A DNA stretch of 64,000 nt from Adiantum capillus-veneris. Lineage: Eukaryota > Streptophyta > Polypodiopsida > Polypodiales > Pteridaceae. Made by a program: the position numbers and the translations under genes. Location of the stretch: contig CM043959.1 of assembly GCA_014529385.2 (NCBI GenBank), positions 16,929,309-16,993,308 of the forward strand, read 5' to 3'. Positions 1 through 11,761 of the stretch are shown here, one piece after another. Positions within the stretch are counted from its first letter, which is position 1, and each line of letters starts with the position of its first letter. A model generated the notes under the pieces. It was not told the origin of the DNA, did not search any database, and saw only the letters and a program-made list of their open reading frames with translations.

Positions 1-1028
1 TGTTCTGGATGGTGAATTTCCGATAGTGTGATGGTACATTCATGTTTCCTTTTTCTGACTCCTCCTTACCATCACTTTCTTCCTCAATAGTCCATACCTC
101 TCGTAAAGACCGTTTTAGTGCTTGATATTTCTTTTTACGCTCCAATTTGGTCCACTCTGGGTCTTTTGTTGTTTCTTGTTTTGATTTTTGTTTGATTTTG
201 TTTCTGTTTTAGCTTTTCGTACTTGTTTTATTTCCTCTTGCATTCTTTCCCTTCGAACTTTTGAGAATCTTCCTGATATTTGGTCTTTTACACAAACCTC
301 TGCTTTGACAAGCATTAGATAGTGAGTTTTATCTTTTATCCTAGGCATCAGGTTTTCTCTCATTTTGTTTTCTGCTCGTTTTCTCCTATAGCGTTCCTGG
401 CATCTAGGGTGCGTGATTGGTAAAATCATAAAACTTGATATTTCTCTATTTTCTCCCCACGCTCGCTTGCGCTGTCTAAACACTCATTATCTGCATCGTT
501 ATTTACCTCCAGATGCTCAGAGGAGTTATAAAACTCTTCTTGTTCTGGTGGTTCTACCATCTCATCTCCTCCTGGTATAAGGATTACCATGTAATAGGGT
601 AGCACATCATACCCATCCTTATCGCAAAATTTTGTTGTTGGACTATCTATAATGGTACAGACATCCAATGTTGCTAGTATGTGTTCCCATTCCAGAGGTT
701 CCAAGGCATCTTCAGGAAAAGGTTCCGAAATATAATCCTTGTCCTCAATCGCTCTTTCTAAGACGCATTCCTCTCTATTTAAGCTCCCACAATGTGAAGC
801 TCTGCACATCCATAGATCTTTTTGTTGCCCTAACCATGCTGGGAGTTCCGATCTCGCCAATGTAGCTGAATCAAATTCTTCCACTGGTGTCTGGTTCACA
901 TCCTTGTAACTATGGTCTTTCAAGTGAATTTTGGTTGTTGTCTCGCCATGTCTGAGGTATATGTGGTCGTAACCCCAATCCTGGACCAATCCTGGACCAT
1001 CTTTAATTGTCTCATGAATGGTCTTCAC
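1..1028 (-). mobile_element. Ty3/gypsy pol: protease tail and PR-RT linker
   Basis: Minus-strand coding continues from the protease towards reverse transcriptase, which would lie off the left edge. The 426-1028 frame has the motif DWGYDHIYLRHGETTTKIHL, typical of the end of a gypsy retropepsin, followed by an acidic stretch. A frameshift near 430-480 passes reading to a very basic frame (115-483) rich in Lys, Arg and Gln, and a further shift near 120 continues to position 1. This looks like the PR-RT spacer of a Tat/Athila-like element. No RT motif is visible, so the catalytic half of pol is missing here. The frame breaks mark it as decayed. Family assignment rests on the neighbouring protease, gag and primer site. 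Confidence 0.7.
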
Positions 1029-1207
1029 AAGATGATTTCGTAATTGTTCTTTTTGTCGAAATCGACTATTGCAAATGTATGCTCATACTCGATTCCGCAT
1101 GAGGTGACAATCACTTTTTCTAAAACTCCTAGAGGCTTCTCCATGAACCCACCTGCCAATTGCAATTTCATTCTGGTAGTTCTCAAAGCTGTTTTTCCCC
1201 ATTTTTT

Positions 1208-1456
1208 CTAGATTTCCTTGGTGGCGATAGCGACTCCTGCTCCACTGTCAAGAATAGCTTTGGAAACTACTCCTTGGAATTCTGCTAGTATCGTGGTGTT
1301 TCCATCTTCTCCCTCGCAATACTCTCCAAACTTGTTTAAAGGTACTGGCCTAGTGTTTAGTTGAGGCCTGTCCAATTCTCTGATCTCTTCTTGAAGCTTT
1401 GAGGTGGGATCTTTCACTCCAAATTTTTCTAAGCATTTGCCTACTGCGGTCCACAT
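1208..1456 (-). mobile_element. Ty3/gypsy aspartic protease (retropepsin) N-terminal half
   Basis: The translation contains ILDSGAGVAIATKEI, the flap and active-site signature of a retroviral-type aspartic protease (D-S-G-A). The enzyme would cleave the element's own Gag-Pol polyprotein. The frame lies directly downstream of the gag zinc knuckles on the minus strand and upstream of the linker at 1-1028, the normal gypsy order gag-PR-RT. Short frame breaks separate it from both neighbours. The catalytic Asp is retained, but the ORF is too fragmented to be functional. Confidence 0.8.
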
Positions 1457-1462
1457 GTTTGG

Positions 1463-3291
1463 TCATAACCTTAGGAGTTCGGCTAATGTGATTGTGCATG
1501 CCACCGGGGTGGACAATAACTCAATCAACCCTTGTGAATCCATCACTTTGTTAGAAGAAAATCTTTGAGATGGGATTGCTCTCACCTCTAGGTAAGAGGG
1601 TAGAGTTTTCAGCGAGTCTGGTTGGCTGTGCTCCGAACTAATTGATCCCTGGTCTCCCCCTTGTGAATGCATATCAAAGTTCATTTGTGATCTTGCTTCA
1701 AATTCTTCAATAGGAGATAAGATCTCATTTTTCTCTTTTCTCGTGCTATTCATGTGGTAACTCACCCTGTTAGCTTCGTTGGCATCACGGATTTGCTTCT
1801 GGACAGGTCATCTAGCCCGTTAAAATCCTTACCCATTTCTACCAATGTTTTAGGCTCGAACCCATCACTTGTCTCATCTGTTGTATTTGGCACTATGATA
1901 GGTTCTCTCCTAGACTCAGAGGAATTCGTGAGTCTTTCCTTCGTTTCTACTTGTTTCTCTAAAGTTGGTTTGATAGGGGTTGGAGCTGGTACTTCATGCC
2001 AACTTGCAGGTTTACCAAGCGGGTTTTCTATCAATGATTGAGCTGTTTCAATCATCTTTCTACACATTTCCAACCTCTGTTTTTCTATTTCCGCATATGG
2101 ATAAGTCATCCATGTTTGCCCTTGGGTTTGGTTCTTTTTGAGTCTGGCTTCGTAAGCTTTTAAAATTGCATCTAACTGCTCATTTACCTTGTCTTCCAAC
2201 ACTGATCCTCCTGATCCTGCACTTTTGGGTTCTGCTATTTCCTTGGGTGCTATGGTTGTTGTAGTGTGTGAGCTTAGGCTAGCTAGATCCTCTAACCGCT
2301 CTAATCTATCTTTGGTGTGTTTTAACTCCTCGGATAGAGCCGTTTGCTCTCGTTCTCTCTTGGCTTTCATACGCGCCTTTCTAGCTTTCCAAGTGCTTCT
2401 CTGATTTTTTGTTTTTGAACTTGGAGCATCGGTTTTTGGCTCTTCAATCATGGGTTCGCTCATCATTCTTTGAGCTTGGGCTCGCGTCACTGCCTGAATA
2501 GGTATGATTGTCTCGTTTTCTGACCCTCCACTGGAAGGCACTACTTCCAGCATGTTCAAGGTAGTTTTTGCTCCTTTGCTCGGGTTCTTAGGGCAATCAG
2601 GAATCAAATGAGTAACTCCACACTCGGCGCAATATGCGTTGACTCTAATGATTTCATCATGAGGATAGTCTCTTAGCCAATGGTCTCCACCACACTTGTA
2701 GCAGAGTCCTTTAGGCTGTTGAGGTGCTACTTGAGCTCCTCTTTGTTGGTATGCATGTCTCTGTCCGCCCATGCCTCTGTTGGCTATGAACAACAATGTT
2801 CGTTCATCCAAGCTATATATTCCTTGTCCTGCTACCTGTGTAGCGGTTGGTGGTCCTGCACCTCCTATCATGCTCCATGGTTCTGGTGTTGAGGGTTCTT
2901 CCGATGGATAATAGACAGGATTTGCTGCATATCCATTGGGATCTTCATAATATGCATGCATAGGCACCAAAGCCTTCTCTTCTGATTCGGTTACGGTTGG
3001 TGTGTATCTTATACCGATTGGTCGTAATCCTGGTAGGGGTGGTTGTTGCCCCAACACCGGTTGTGGTCTTTCTACACCTACAGGTCTTGGTAGGCTACCT
3101 GCTTGATACCTAGGCATCGGTGGAACTTGAGGAGAAGCTACCTGAGCTTGGGGAGTGTAAGGTCTCTCTCTCACATATCCCTTGTTATAATAACATTTCT
3201 CTGTCCCATGGTTTGTCCATTTTTGTTCAATAGCACACCACTTGGGCTGTTTAGCCTGGGGTTTGGTGTACAAGTTAATCTTTTTTAGCAC
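1463..3291 (-). mobile_element. Ty3/gypsy Gag C-terminal region with zinc knuckles
   Basis: A 509-residue frame (1762-3291) followed by a 100-residue frame (1463-1765). The long frame is Pro/Gln-rich at its start, then carries two nucleocapsid knuckles: a degenerate one, CYKCGGDHWLRDYPH, in which the last Cys is Tyr, and a second, CAECGVTHLIPDCP, with three rather than four residues before His. A Lys/Arg-rich helix-prone region and Thr/Pro-rich linker follow. The role is RNA binding and packaging. Gag core lies upstream at 3495-3968 and protease downstream. The loss of a zinc ligand argues that this copy is inactive. Confidence 0.82.
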
Positions 3292-3494
3292 TTCATCAAC
3301 AAGCAGCTCTTGGTTTACAGCTACTTCTCCTTTCAGTGCTGTCTTAGAAGACCTCTTCCACTTTGTTGTGAAGATGAATCGTCGTCAAGGTCCTTGAACT
3401 CCCCCTCTTTGTAGACCGCACAATTGTCCACAAGGTAAAGAGCCTCCTTGGTCAACTCATTCAACGTCATGCCCCTCTTCATATGTAAGTCTTT

Positions 3495-3968
3495 CTAGAG
3501 ATCCGCATTCCTTAGTCCTTGGATGAATATAAGCATAAGTCTGGATTGAGTTGGCAGTTCTTCCACAGGACAGAAATTAACATATCCTTTTAGTCTTAGG
3601 GTTGCCTTTCGTACAGATTCCCCATATTTCTGTTTGAATTTATGGATTTGTGAGACCGTATTATGAGCTATCCCCCTTTGTGAGAATTCCTCGATAAACT
3701 CGTCAAACACCTCCTCCATAGACTCAAAGTCTCTACGCTCCACAGAGTCGAACCAAGTAACAGTGTCATCCTCTAGGGTTAGTCCAAACCCTGCAAATTG
3801 GGTAGGGAAGTCTAACACCTCTTCAACTCTAATTACACGCACAAAGGCTGCTACATGATCTCTCGGATCCCTGTTTCTCGTGTATTTCTTGTTTACCCAT
3901 TTTTGCACTTGAGAAGGTCTAATTCTACGATGGTCTACAAATCTCATCATTGGATCTCCTCGTCCCAA
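3495..3968 (-). mobile_element. Ty3/gypsy Gag core (retrotrans_gag)
   Basis: 157 residues with the plant Gag capsid-like signature: VTWFDSV, then a region around FIEEFSQRG, then IHKFKQKYGESVRKATLRLK, ending in an IFIQGLR-type helix. This is the conserved capsid-like domain of gypsy Gag. It sits between the N-terminal Gag fragments (4233-5213) and the zinc-knuckle part, as expected. Short gaps with frame changes separate the pieces, so the original Gag is broken into at least four frames. Confidence 0.82.
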
Positions 3969-4232
3969 TGTATATACCTCCTCTAGCCTTCGGTAGTGGC
4001 CGGGTTCCTCTCCCAGAGGTGCTCCTAAGCCATAATTTCTAACAGTTCTTGCCAGAGATGGTTCATCTCTCCGAACTCGTTCTATGGGTGGTCTCTCAGG
4101 CTCTGTTGACCCTTGAGTGTTTGGCTTACTCTCTCCTTGATACCATGAATAGAGTGGTGGTTCTTGTAAATCCCTTAGCCCTCGTGCGGATTGATAACCA
4201 TCTCGGTTTTGGTCTTGCTCTAATGCTGCACT

Positions 4233-5213
4233 CTATCGAAGCCATGCCTGCAATGATGGCTGAGTTGCTGGTTGGTTTTGGTTGTTGAATGTCTGCGGTT
4301 GGGTAGAATGTGTGGTCATGTCATACTCCTTTGAAAAGGGGTTTGTCGACTTGCTAGGGGTGTAGGTGGCTCTTGGCACTTCATCGGGGGCATATGCCGA
4401 TGCTCCTGGAACTGTTGCCTTTTCTACCTCCTCTGGGAGAATACGTTGGTATTCTCGCTCGTACCTATCAACAAAAACGATATCCTTCCCCATAGCAATT
4501 TCATAAGAGAATAAGTAAAGAACTTTGTCTTTGCTTAACTCGTTTGGGTATTGGTTCTTTGCAACAAAAGTAGGAGACTATTCCCTCGCTCTCATGCTCG
4601 TAAATTCTCACATTCTCATTATAAGTTGAAACCCTGGTTGTTTTTTTATCATACATAAAAATCACTCCAGGTCGATCAATGTTTGGAGGCGGCGGTTCTT
4701 GAGTTTTTGAAACCATTTTTCCTTTTGCCACATTATCTCCATATCTATTGTAATCCTCAGGATTACTAACTATCAGATAGTGGTTCCCCTTTTCATCTCG
4801 GAATCTATCTCCATCATCATAGACTCGAATTATCTCCAGTCTCTGAGCCGGCCTTTCTCAATACAAATACACTTGCGTCCTCGATAGTCAGAATAAACTA
4901 GGGCTCCCCTCAAGTTTGTTCCTTCTAAGAAGATTACAGTGAACTTGGAATCATTCAAAGGATTTAGGGAGGTGCTTCTTCTTGGCATTGGTCCGTCATA
5001 GGTGAAACCTCCTGGCTGTTGACTACCCATCATGAAGAAGGATTTGTCTGATGAAGTGTCAGTATCACTACCCTCCTCAATAATCGGTGCTAGTGGATCT
5101 AGCCTTGCCTGAGTTACACTCTCCTCGGTGGACACTAAGCTACCTTGGTCACCTGCCACATTTTGGTCTCTCAAAATGTATCTTCCTAGTCTTAACTTCA
5201 TCAAACTTAGCAA
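4233..5213 (-). mobile_element. Ty3/gypsy Gag N-terminal fragments
   Basis: Three minus-strand frames (4830-5213, 4501-4731, 4233-4493) run head-to-tail into the Gag core. They are hydrophilic, with an acidic patch near SDTDTSSDKS and Pro/Thr-rich stretches, and have no recognisable enzyme motif. Position and composition fit the N-terminus of a long plant gypsy Gag. The first Met near 5213 lies about 1.8 kb downstream of the primer site on the minus strand, so the untranslated leader is unusually long. Confidence 0.6.
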
Positions 5214-6994
5214 TGCAATTTATTACAAATCCAACCACTCACATGGCAAAGGATCAGTCTCCGCACAACTTCTTGCTTTGCTGCTGAATATACCTATACA
5301 CAAGCGTTTAATTTTGGCGATCGAATTAAATCATTTAACCTCTAGACGTGATCTTAGTAATGATTGGTATAACTGGAGAGTTAACCTCAATCACTACTGT
5401 ATTTTACACACTACTGATGTTCTGGATTAGGTCTGCTAATCTAGAACTGTACTTCCCTCGAATGTTGGTCAATTTACCTGAAAAGTCTTAATCTGTCTTT
5501 GCTCCGTCAAAAGGTCAAACAAGGTCCAAATTCACTTATGAAAGAAGTTCTGGAATCCTTAAGTCAAATGGAACCTCACTGTATAAGCTCAGTCAAATTT
5601 TCTCTTCACTGAGCCCCAGTTGACATCCTATGCGTAGGATGTCTCTTGCTCTGTTTTGCCTAGATTTTGCACTATAGACTCCCCTTGATGTGCTGAGTCC
5701 ACGGCTATTTTTACTTTTTGATTTGGACACCTATAAGCTGGTCAATGGATCAGAAATCTGTTCCAGCAGCCTGATGTTGGTCTGACCAGTCAAATCAACT
5801 CCAACGTGGACCGAAATTGACTAGGAGGCTTGCCTCAGGCTATACAACACCCTGCTATGCCCACAGTTAGTTTCTGGCTCAAAATTCATGCATTAGACAT
5901 TCTACGTGTAGCATGTCTTATTGCTCAAAATAGCTTCAAATGCAAAGCACAGACTCCTCTTGAGGTGCTGATCACTTTGGTATGCTCAAATCTGGGTTTG
6001 GAGTGCCAGATTATCCAAAACACATCCTACGCGTAGGATGTATTTTTGGCCTGTTTGACGCCAGACTTGATCCACTTCCCCTTGATGTCAGAAACCCAGT
6101 GGTATGTTTAGATTTTGGTTTGGATTTCAAAAGTCCCCAATTTTAGCTGTTCTAGCCTTTTTCAATCAAAAGTGCTAAAGTCTGCTTAGAACCCAATTTT
6201 CTCACCCAAATGAGATGAAACCTCTCTCAGTCACTCAGTATATCATGCAGATCATGCTCATGTAGCCATTCTATGGTTTTGGTCTTAAAATAATGCCTGG
6301 GCACAATTTGGGTAGGATGTCTGGCAATTTCAGTCTATCTAGCCTTATCCTGTCAAGATATGATCAAATTTCCACTTTCCAAGTGAAAATAGGGTAAAAC
6401 CTACCTTCTGAACACACTGGTCAACTCAAAATTCCAAAATTCCCACCAGATTAGCTTGTGGACATCCTACGCATAGGATGTCTCTTGGCTTAAAATTAAA
6501 TTTTTTCCTGACAAAAATGCTCCTGATGCTCTGCAGCTCTATCAGAAACTCTCACAGCAACTTTTGGACTTCACTTCAGCTTTCAAACACACTTTTGCGT
6601 CTTTTACAACTTTGTGATGAATCTAACAAGCAAGTATACATGCATAAGTGCTCTAGATCCTGAATCATGATGTCCTACTTACTCTAATCCTACTCGTCAT
6701 TTGAAATGGTGATAATGGTGTTTTGGTTGCTTCCTGGCCTCTCCGGACTCTCAAGATCTCCTCTCACCACTTCTACCGCTCCAACTCCTACTCTCCACAC
6801 CACAACTCAACTAAAAACTACCTAAGTCTACCTAAGTCGAAGGATCTAGGCCAGACACACGCTCCCTAGACTCCCTCTAAGACCTAGAGAGTCCTCCACC
6901 CTCTGATCCTATCTAAATGTAAAACAAGACTCTTGGCAAGCCAAAGAATCCCTTTCCTCAAGGACTAGTCTCGGTCACCTACCTAGGGTTTTCG
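5214..6994 (-). repeat. Gypsy leader with repeated CG-centred palindromes
   Basis: Non-coding leader between primer site and gag. A 20-nt palindrome, ACATCCTACGCGTAGGATGT, occurs perfectly at 6022-6041 and nearly so at 5623-5642, 5897-5916 and 6462-6481; half-sites occur at 6311-6320 and near 7366-7375. Each copy is followed by similar sequence (Ctcttg...actccccttgatgtgctga), so the palindromes sit in diverged direct repeats. Function unknown: dimer-linkage stem-loops, transcription-factor sites or simple repeat expansion are possible. Confidence 0.75.
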
Positions 6995-7012
6995 TCCCCG
7001 GCAGCGGCGCCA
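6995..7012 (-). other. Primer-binding site, tRNA-Asp type
   Basis: Read on the minus strand the site is TGGCGCCGCTGCCGGGGA. This is complementary to the 3' end of plant tRNA-Asp with one mismatch (CTGCC for TTGCC). The site starts minus-strand DNA synthesis and fixes the element's orientation. The 5' LTR must end just to its right, with TCCA at 7017-7020 read on the minus strand as a plausible terminal CA. Confidence 0.85.
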
Positions 7013-7016
7013 ATTT

Positions 7017-8000
7017 TGGACGGACACATCGCGACGGACGTCAGCACAGCGAGAACTCACCTACCAAGATTTGTCAGCTAAGAACGAAGCTGGACCCGCA
7101 GGCACGTGGAAGCAAGCATAGGGTGTCAACCTACACTCGACCGACTCTTAACCAATTCCTACAGAGGTCTCTACCCAATGTCTAAGTTACAGCCTTCTGG
7201 AGGGCATAAGAGGAAACTTCCTACAACGCTTTCTAGAGGCGAATACCCATCAAAAAATCTCAAAACACCACAGAATTTGAAGGAGACTCTACTAACACCA
7301 ATAGGTCGCTCTCCCTAAGGTCTATGAACCAAAACCTCAACCCAAAAATACCTGGTGCAAAATCACGTAGGATGTCTGGCCAAAATTTGCAGGTCGTCGT
7401 TTCTGAAAACTAAAGCACCTAATGTGTAGCTCTACTCAATGCGAACGCGTGGATATGCTGCAATGCAAAATCGAACAACGTATGCTCACCGAATCACTAG
7501 ATGAAGCTCGTAGATGGAGCTCGCAAAACCGGACCGTACGCGCGCAATGTAGGTATTGGCACGTTGCTCTCATCGGGGGAAACACGTTGCACTTCTCCGC
7601 ACTCGATTCCGACCACCGATGTGCGAGTAGCGTCAAGATGAATCTCTCACTCTCTCTCGTACACAGTACGCTCACTCACAGACTTCAAAACTTTTTAAAA
7701 TGACAAACGGGTTTTTTTCATTAAGGTCAAAAAGTGGTATAAATACCTTACAATTCTCAAACCCTAATGTTCCAATTTAACCATCTACTCAATCTAGATG
7801 TCAAAACTGGGATACAATCTGAAAACTTCTGTAAGCCCCAATATTTACAAAGGTGAAATGTCGGGTTTTCTCAATAAATGAATAATTACAAAAAATAATA
7901 ATCTGTCGAGCAGTCAGTTTCTGTAGGGTGTGTCCAGCTTCTAACACTCTCTATCTTGCAAAAGTATTGTTCATGCCAAGTTAACTAAGTACCATGGTTA
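7017..8000 (-). mobile_element. Probable 5' LTR of the left gypsy element
   Basis: The segment next to the primer site should be the 5' LTR of the minus-strand gypsy element. The inner edge (7017) is supported by the primer site and a terminal CA read on the minus strand. The outer edge is only a guess because the partner LTR is off the window. It contains a palindrome half-site near 7366-7375, like the leader. Short ORFs here look like chance. Confidence 0.45.
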
Positions 8001-8131
8001 TGTTGGTACCATCAAAATTTCAACCGCTATGCTCACAAAGAATCTCTCAAAAGTGCTTCACCTAATTTCCTTTTCGCTACTCTCAAAGTTCATAGGCAAT
8101 TTCCATTACATAAACACAAGAAACCTAACTT

Positions 8132-8340
8132 TTAGAGAGAAGCATAGAGTAAAACTTGGGCTGATTTACATAGACTCGTGCTCCTTGTCGTGAAGCTAGT
8201 GTCAATAGTGCTTGAAATGTTTGGCACGACTCTGCACTCTTGGTCCATCAACAATTTATTGCCCCTTTGATGCTTCTTCTGAAGCATGCCAATTTTTGTC
8301 GAGGGTATAAACCTAGGCCTAAGAAGGCTAGACATAAACC
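8132..8340 (-). pseudogene. Duplicated fragment of the MULE C-terminal region
   Basis: Minus-strand fragment related at DNA level to 8815-9090: both share the pattern gtcgtgaag..agtg.caat..tgcttg, gcacgact..gcact..ggtccatcaa and gcccctttgatg.ttctt. It is separated from the other copy by a pure (CT)n tract. It has no independent function; it reads as a diverged duplicate of the same transposase tail. Confidence 0.45.
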
Positions 8341-8412
8341 TGGGCAGGAGAAAATTAGTTCACATTTCAATACAAAAGATATGAACCCAAGGACACAAAG
8401 CCTTTTTAAGAT

Positions 8413-8415
<3 letters not shown>

Positions 8416-8499
<84 letters not shown>
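8416..8499. repeat. (CT)n microsatellite, 42 units
   Basis: Uninterrupted CT dinucleotide run of 84 nt between the two related MULE-tail fragments. The ORFs crossing it (poly Ser-Leu or Arg-Glu) are artefacts of the repeat. Confidence 0.98.
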
Positions 8500-8502
<3 letters not shown>

Positions 8503-8639
8503 GGCATATGTACACACGGGTAACATTGCATCTTTTGGTTTCAAAAATTTATAATTTTTGTTTAAAACTTTACAAAAATTTACAAAAAAACATAAATCCC
8601 AATATTTAGATAAAAGTACGAGTGAGACTCGAGAAAGAG

Positions 8640-9090
8640 TTTTTCACAAACGTACAATGTGATGCTTTGATGCCCACACATTCTCAATGCTATGTCCAGT
8701 GGCCAAGGTCAGTGTGAAAGAACGTTCTTCGTCCTTGTGTGAGACACACGACACCGATGCAATGAGGCATTCATGAGAGTTGGAGTCCTTGTACAAGACT
8801 ACTCTCCGACCAATTAAAGCATCACGTGTATCTTGTGCCCCATGTCGTGAAGTGAGTGGCAATATCGCTTGGCATGACTCCACACTTTGATCCACCAAGA
8901 AGTTCTTGGTGCAATAATGATGGCAATACACTCAATATTGCTTGGCATGACTCCACACTTTGATCCACCAAGAAGTTCTTGGTGAAATAATGATGGCAAT
9001 ACACTCAATTTCTCTTTGCATAGCGCACTCACTTTTGGCCCCTTTGATGTTTCTTCCTAAGCTTGCCCATTACTCTCGAGGGTTGAATGG
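8640..9090 (-). pseudogene. MULE transposase C-terminal region with decayed SWIM-like motif
   Basis: Minus-strand frame 8644-8931 contains SFTLTLATGHSIENVWASKH, which resembles the SWIM zinc finger of plant MULE transposases (normally C-x-C ... C-x-H); the Cys ligands are lost. The segment around CVSHKDEERS precedes it as in the family. A 73-bp block carrying TKNFLVDQSVESCQAI is tandemly duplicated (about 8881 and 8954). It lies downstream, on the same strand, of the transposase core at 9872-10935, so it probably belongs to the same element. The SWIM call is tentative. Confidence 0.5.
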
Positions 9091-9339
9091 GCACCGTTGT
9101 GATTGGCTCATCATTTACAACTCTCCGTTGTCCATGCTCGAGTTGGGTGGCTCTCACATGCCCCTGAATCTGTGAAATGCTTCCCTTTTGTGGCAATTCA
9201 ATCTCCTTGGGAGCCCTTTCATCTGAAAGACATGAATAAGCCGATCATATCTGCCCTATCAATGATTGTACCTGCACCTCATCACAAGCGTTTTGTTTAC
9301 CCCGTGTCATTCCCATACATGTTGTGTTTACCTGAGTCA

Positions 9340-9835
9340 AAAGCAAAGGTAGTATAAAGACTCAGTTACTCAGATTGTAAACCCAGGCAAGGACATAAAT
9401 TAAAGACACAGTTACCCAGAATGCAGGATAAAAATACGGTTACTCAGAGTGTAAACCCAATCAAGGAACTAAATCAGGGACACAACTACTCAGCATGCAG
9501 TATAAAGATACAGTTACTCATAATGTGAACCCAAGCTACTGACCTAAACCAAAGACACAGTTACCCAGAATGTAGGATAAAAATACAGTCACTCAGAGTG
9601 TAAACACAGTCAGGGAACTAAACCGAGGACACCGTTTCTCAGAATGCAGTATAAAGATACAGCTACTCAAAGTGTAAACCCAAGCAAGGACGTAAACCAA
9701 AGACACAGATACTCAATATGAAATATAAAGACACAGTTACTCAAAATGTAAACCCAGGCAAGTACAAAAAAGGACACATTTTCTTCGATTGCAGTAGAAA
9801 GACAGTAATACTCCAAATGTAAACCTTTGGCATAC
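9340..9835. repeat. 74-bp minisatellite, about seven units
   Basis: Tandem units with the anchor gtnaaccc at 9377, 9451, 9525, 9600, 9674, 9748 and 9819 give spacings of 74, 74, 75, 74, 74 and 71. Each unit is itself a diverged dimer of about 37 bp (...ttac(t/c)cagaatg...), so a 37-bp monomer probably doubled before amplification. It lies inside the decayed MULE, between transposase core and tail. Confidence 0.95.
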
Positions 9836-9871
9836 AAAAAACAGAAAGGCATTACCGATCTCCTGTTTCTG

Positions 9872-10935
9872 TCAGAAGAACTCCACAGCAGTACCACCCA
9901 TCCATGTTCCTATGATTGAATCACCAATAAGGGCATGCAACAAGTCCAAGACTGATCGATTGATCCGTGCATCCAACAAGGTGTACTTTATGTACTGCCA
10001 AAGTCTCTCCACCAAGTTTGTGGTGTCAATGTGCCCATGAGGGAAGAGCCGACCAAACTTTGGCCACAATCGACGCCAAGTGCATGTCTTTGCAGCCCAT
10101 CCATTTCTAATGTCTTAGAATTTTATCATGTTCTGAGCATTCCCGAAGGAGTTCTTTGTACTTTGATTTGAACTCTTCCTCCGTCGGGCATTGCATCATA
10201 CTCTCCATTTCATCATACACATGGTCCTTCATTGCTTTGGGGACCTACAAGAACATGTGAGGAGGGGGAGGCAATCATAAGCATGGAAAATGGAGAGGCA
10301 AAGAAACATAAGCAAGCCTTTGGTTGCACCTGTGGCAGTAAATTCTCCACCCAAGCCTTCTTTTTGTGGAGCCAACATACTAGCACAATGCATGCAACTT
10401 GGGTGATACTACCATTTTCACCCACTTCCCAGCAAAATGGATCAACATCAACCACTTTCTTGATGGCTTGTAGTGAAGTGATGCACTTATCAATCACCAA
10501 CGCATTTGGGTGGATGTTGTTCATTCTTTGAAGGACCAGTTTCAAAGTAACCCTCAAGGTGACTATTTCTTGGCTAATTCCTACATCACATGTGCATAGC
10601 ATGAACCACACAGGTAAGCTAGCACCATGATGATTTGGTACCACTAATGCATACAGTGGCATGCCAAATACATTTGCCTTGAAGGTTGCGCCTATTGCCC
10701 AGGAGCTATTGCTCGAGAAACTCATACACATTCGAAGCATACAATCATCTTGGATAACTAGAATGAAGGGCCGGTCTGTCTCCTCAAGTGCATCAAGGTT
10801 GTAGGGTTGACAGTGTAGCACCTTGTTCTGCTCTTTCAACTTGAACAGAGTGAACACTTGAAGCTGGAACAAGAGAAGTTTGAGATTCACACTCAAGAGG
10901 GCAGGGTTAATGTTGGTGAAATGGTGGTAGTCCAT
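9872..10935 (-). pseudogene. MULE (Mutator-like) transposase core, decayed
   Basis: Two frames (10213-10935 and 9872-10069) joined by a frame-broken 140-bp stretch. The core reads FKANVFGMPLYALVVPNHHG, then VWFMLCT, NALVIDK and WLHKKKAWVENLL, all typical of the MULE DDE domain; the tail has HIDTTNLVERLWQYIKYTLL and GDSIIGTWMGG. The enzyme cuts and pastes its element's DNA. The first catalytic Asp, expected as D-S/A-T-F-K, is Gly-Ala-Thr here; the second (ALVIDK) is kept. Domain loss, frameshifts and the inserted minisatellite show it is dead. Confidence 0.85.
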
Positions 10936-11146
10936 TCAAAGATTGTGATCCTAAAATACAATCTTACAAGAAGTATAATCAGCTGCCTCTTATGTACAGA
11001 CCCCATTGGTGCAGCTTACATGAACGGGAGTGCAAGCTGGCTCAAGAATCCTTTGGGTTTATAATATTTTTAAATGGATTATTTGCAAGTCTTATGAAAG
11101 ATGTTAAGGAGGTCATGGAGGAACACGATTTACCAGCAAACAAATG
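10925..11146 (+). pseudogene. Unidentified coding-like fragment
   Basis: An open frame of about 70 codons without a start Met, reading ...QLPLMYRPHWCSLHERECKL and ending LPANK then stop. It has biased amino-acid content and a hydrophobic helix (FGFIIFLNGLFASLM). I do not recognise a family. It abuts the divergent MULE transposase and is followed by an acidic frame, so it could be an exon of a captured gene. Confidence 0.4.
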
Positions 11147-11760
11147 AAAAAAAGGAAAAGGAAGAAGAATATATTGAAGTGACGGAGATAGAGGAGTCCG
11201 TTGATCTGGAAGAAGAAGCAAAAGAGGTGGAATGAAAGAATCCTCCAGTAACCCACTGGACTACCTTAAAATCTGCTTTGAAAAGGCATAAAACTATAAA
11301 GAAAACCTTCCTGATGAAGCCACATTTCAAACTATTTGAAATAATCTCAAGCCATCAACTAGTAAACAGGATATGGAGGAGTGGTTTAAGCGACCAGCCT
11401 AGGAGTCAATCGGATCAGTCAACCTATGGAAGGATGAGCTTTTTTTGCAAAATGAGATTTTCATGGTATAAAATCCTATCCCCCCCCCCACCACCATCTC
11501 TATCTCTCTCTCTCTCTCTCACACATACACAAACACTTCTTTTGTTTACAGTCATGGATTGTTGAAAAGGACGACTTTTTTCGTCGTGGAAGAAGACAGT
11601 TCCATGGTAGGGATGCAGCTCTAGGACGATATCTTCCTATTTTATGTGAGGCACCCATCCTAATCTTCCACAACGAAATGTCACAAGAGGGGAATACTGC
11701 AACCTATGCTTTCAAGACATTATCTCGCTTCTTAGGTAAACAGAGAGAGATTAAATGGAG
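11147..11760 (+). pseudogene. Unidentified acidic and basic coding-like fragments
   Basis: Plus-strand frames: an acidic stretch ending about 11236 (EEEYIEVTEIEESVDLEEEA), a Lys-rich stretch to about 11470, a short C tract and (CT)n at 11502-11520, then an open stretch from 11563 (VEKDDFFRRGRRQFHGRDAA ... ILIFHNEMS). They may be exon remnants in the same direction as the gene cluster at 17.3-20.2 kb. No domain recognised. Confidence 0.35.
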
Positions 11761-11761
11761 C

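Noticed and set aside
1754-2041. Plus-strand ORFs opposite the gag and protease frames (also at 668-865, 2189-2404, 2680-2892 and 5087-5430).
   Set aside because: They are shadows of minus-strand gypsy coding without independent features.
8248-8554. Long Ser-Leu and Arg-Glu ORFs over (CT)n and (GA)n, here and at 12.7, 13.0, 16.2-17.1, 43.6-44.5, 53.0-53.9 and 55.6-55.9 kb.
   Set aside because: Dinucleotide repeats are open in several frames on both strands; no flanking coding signal.
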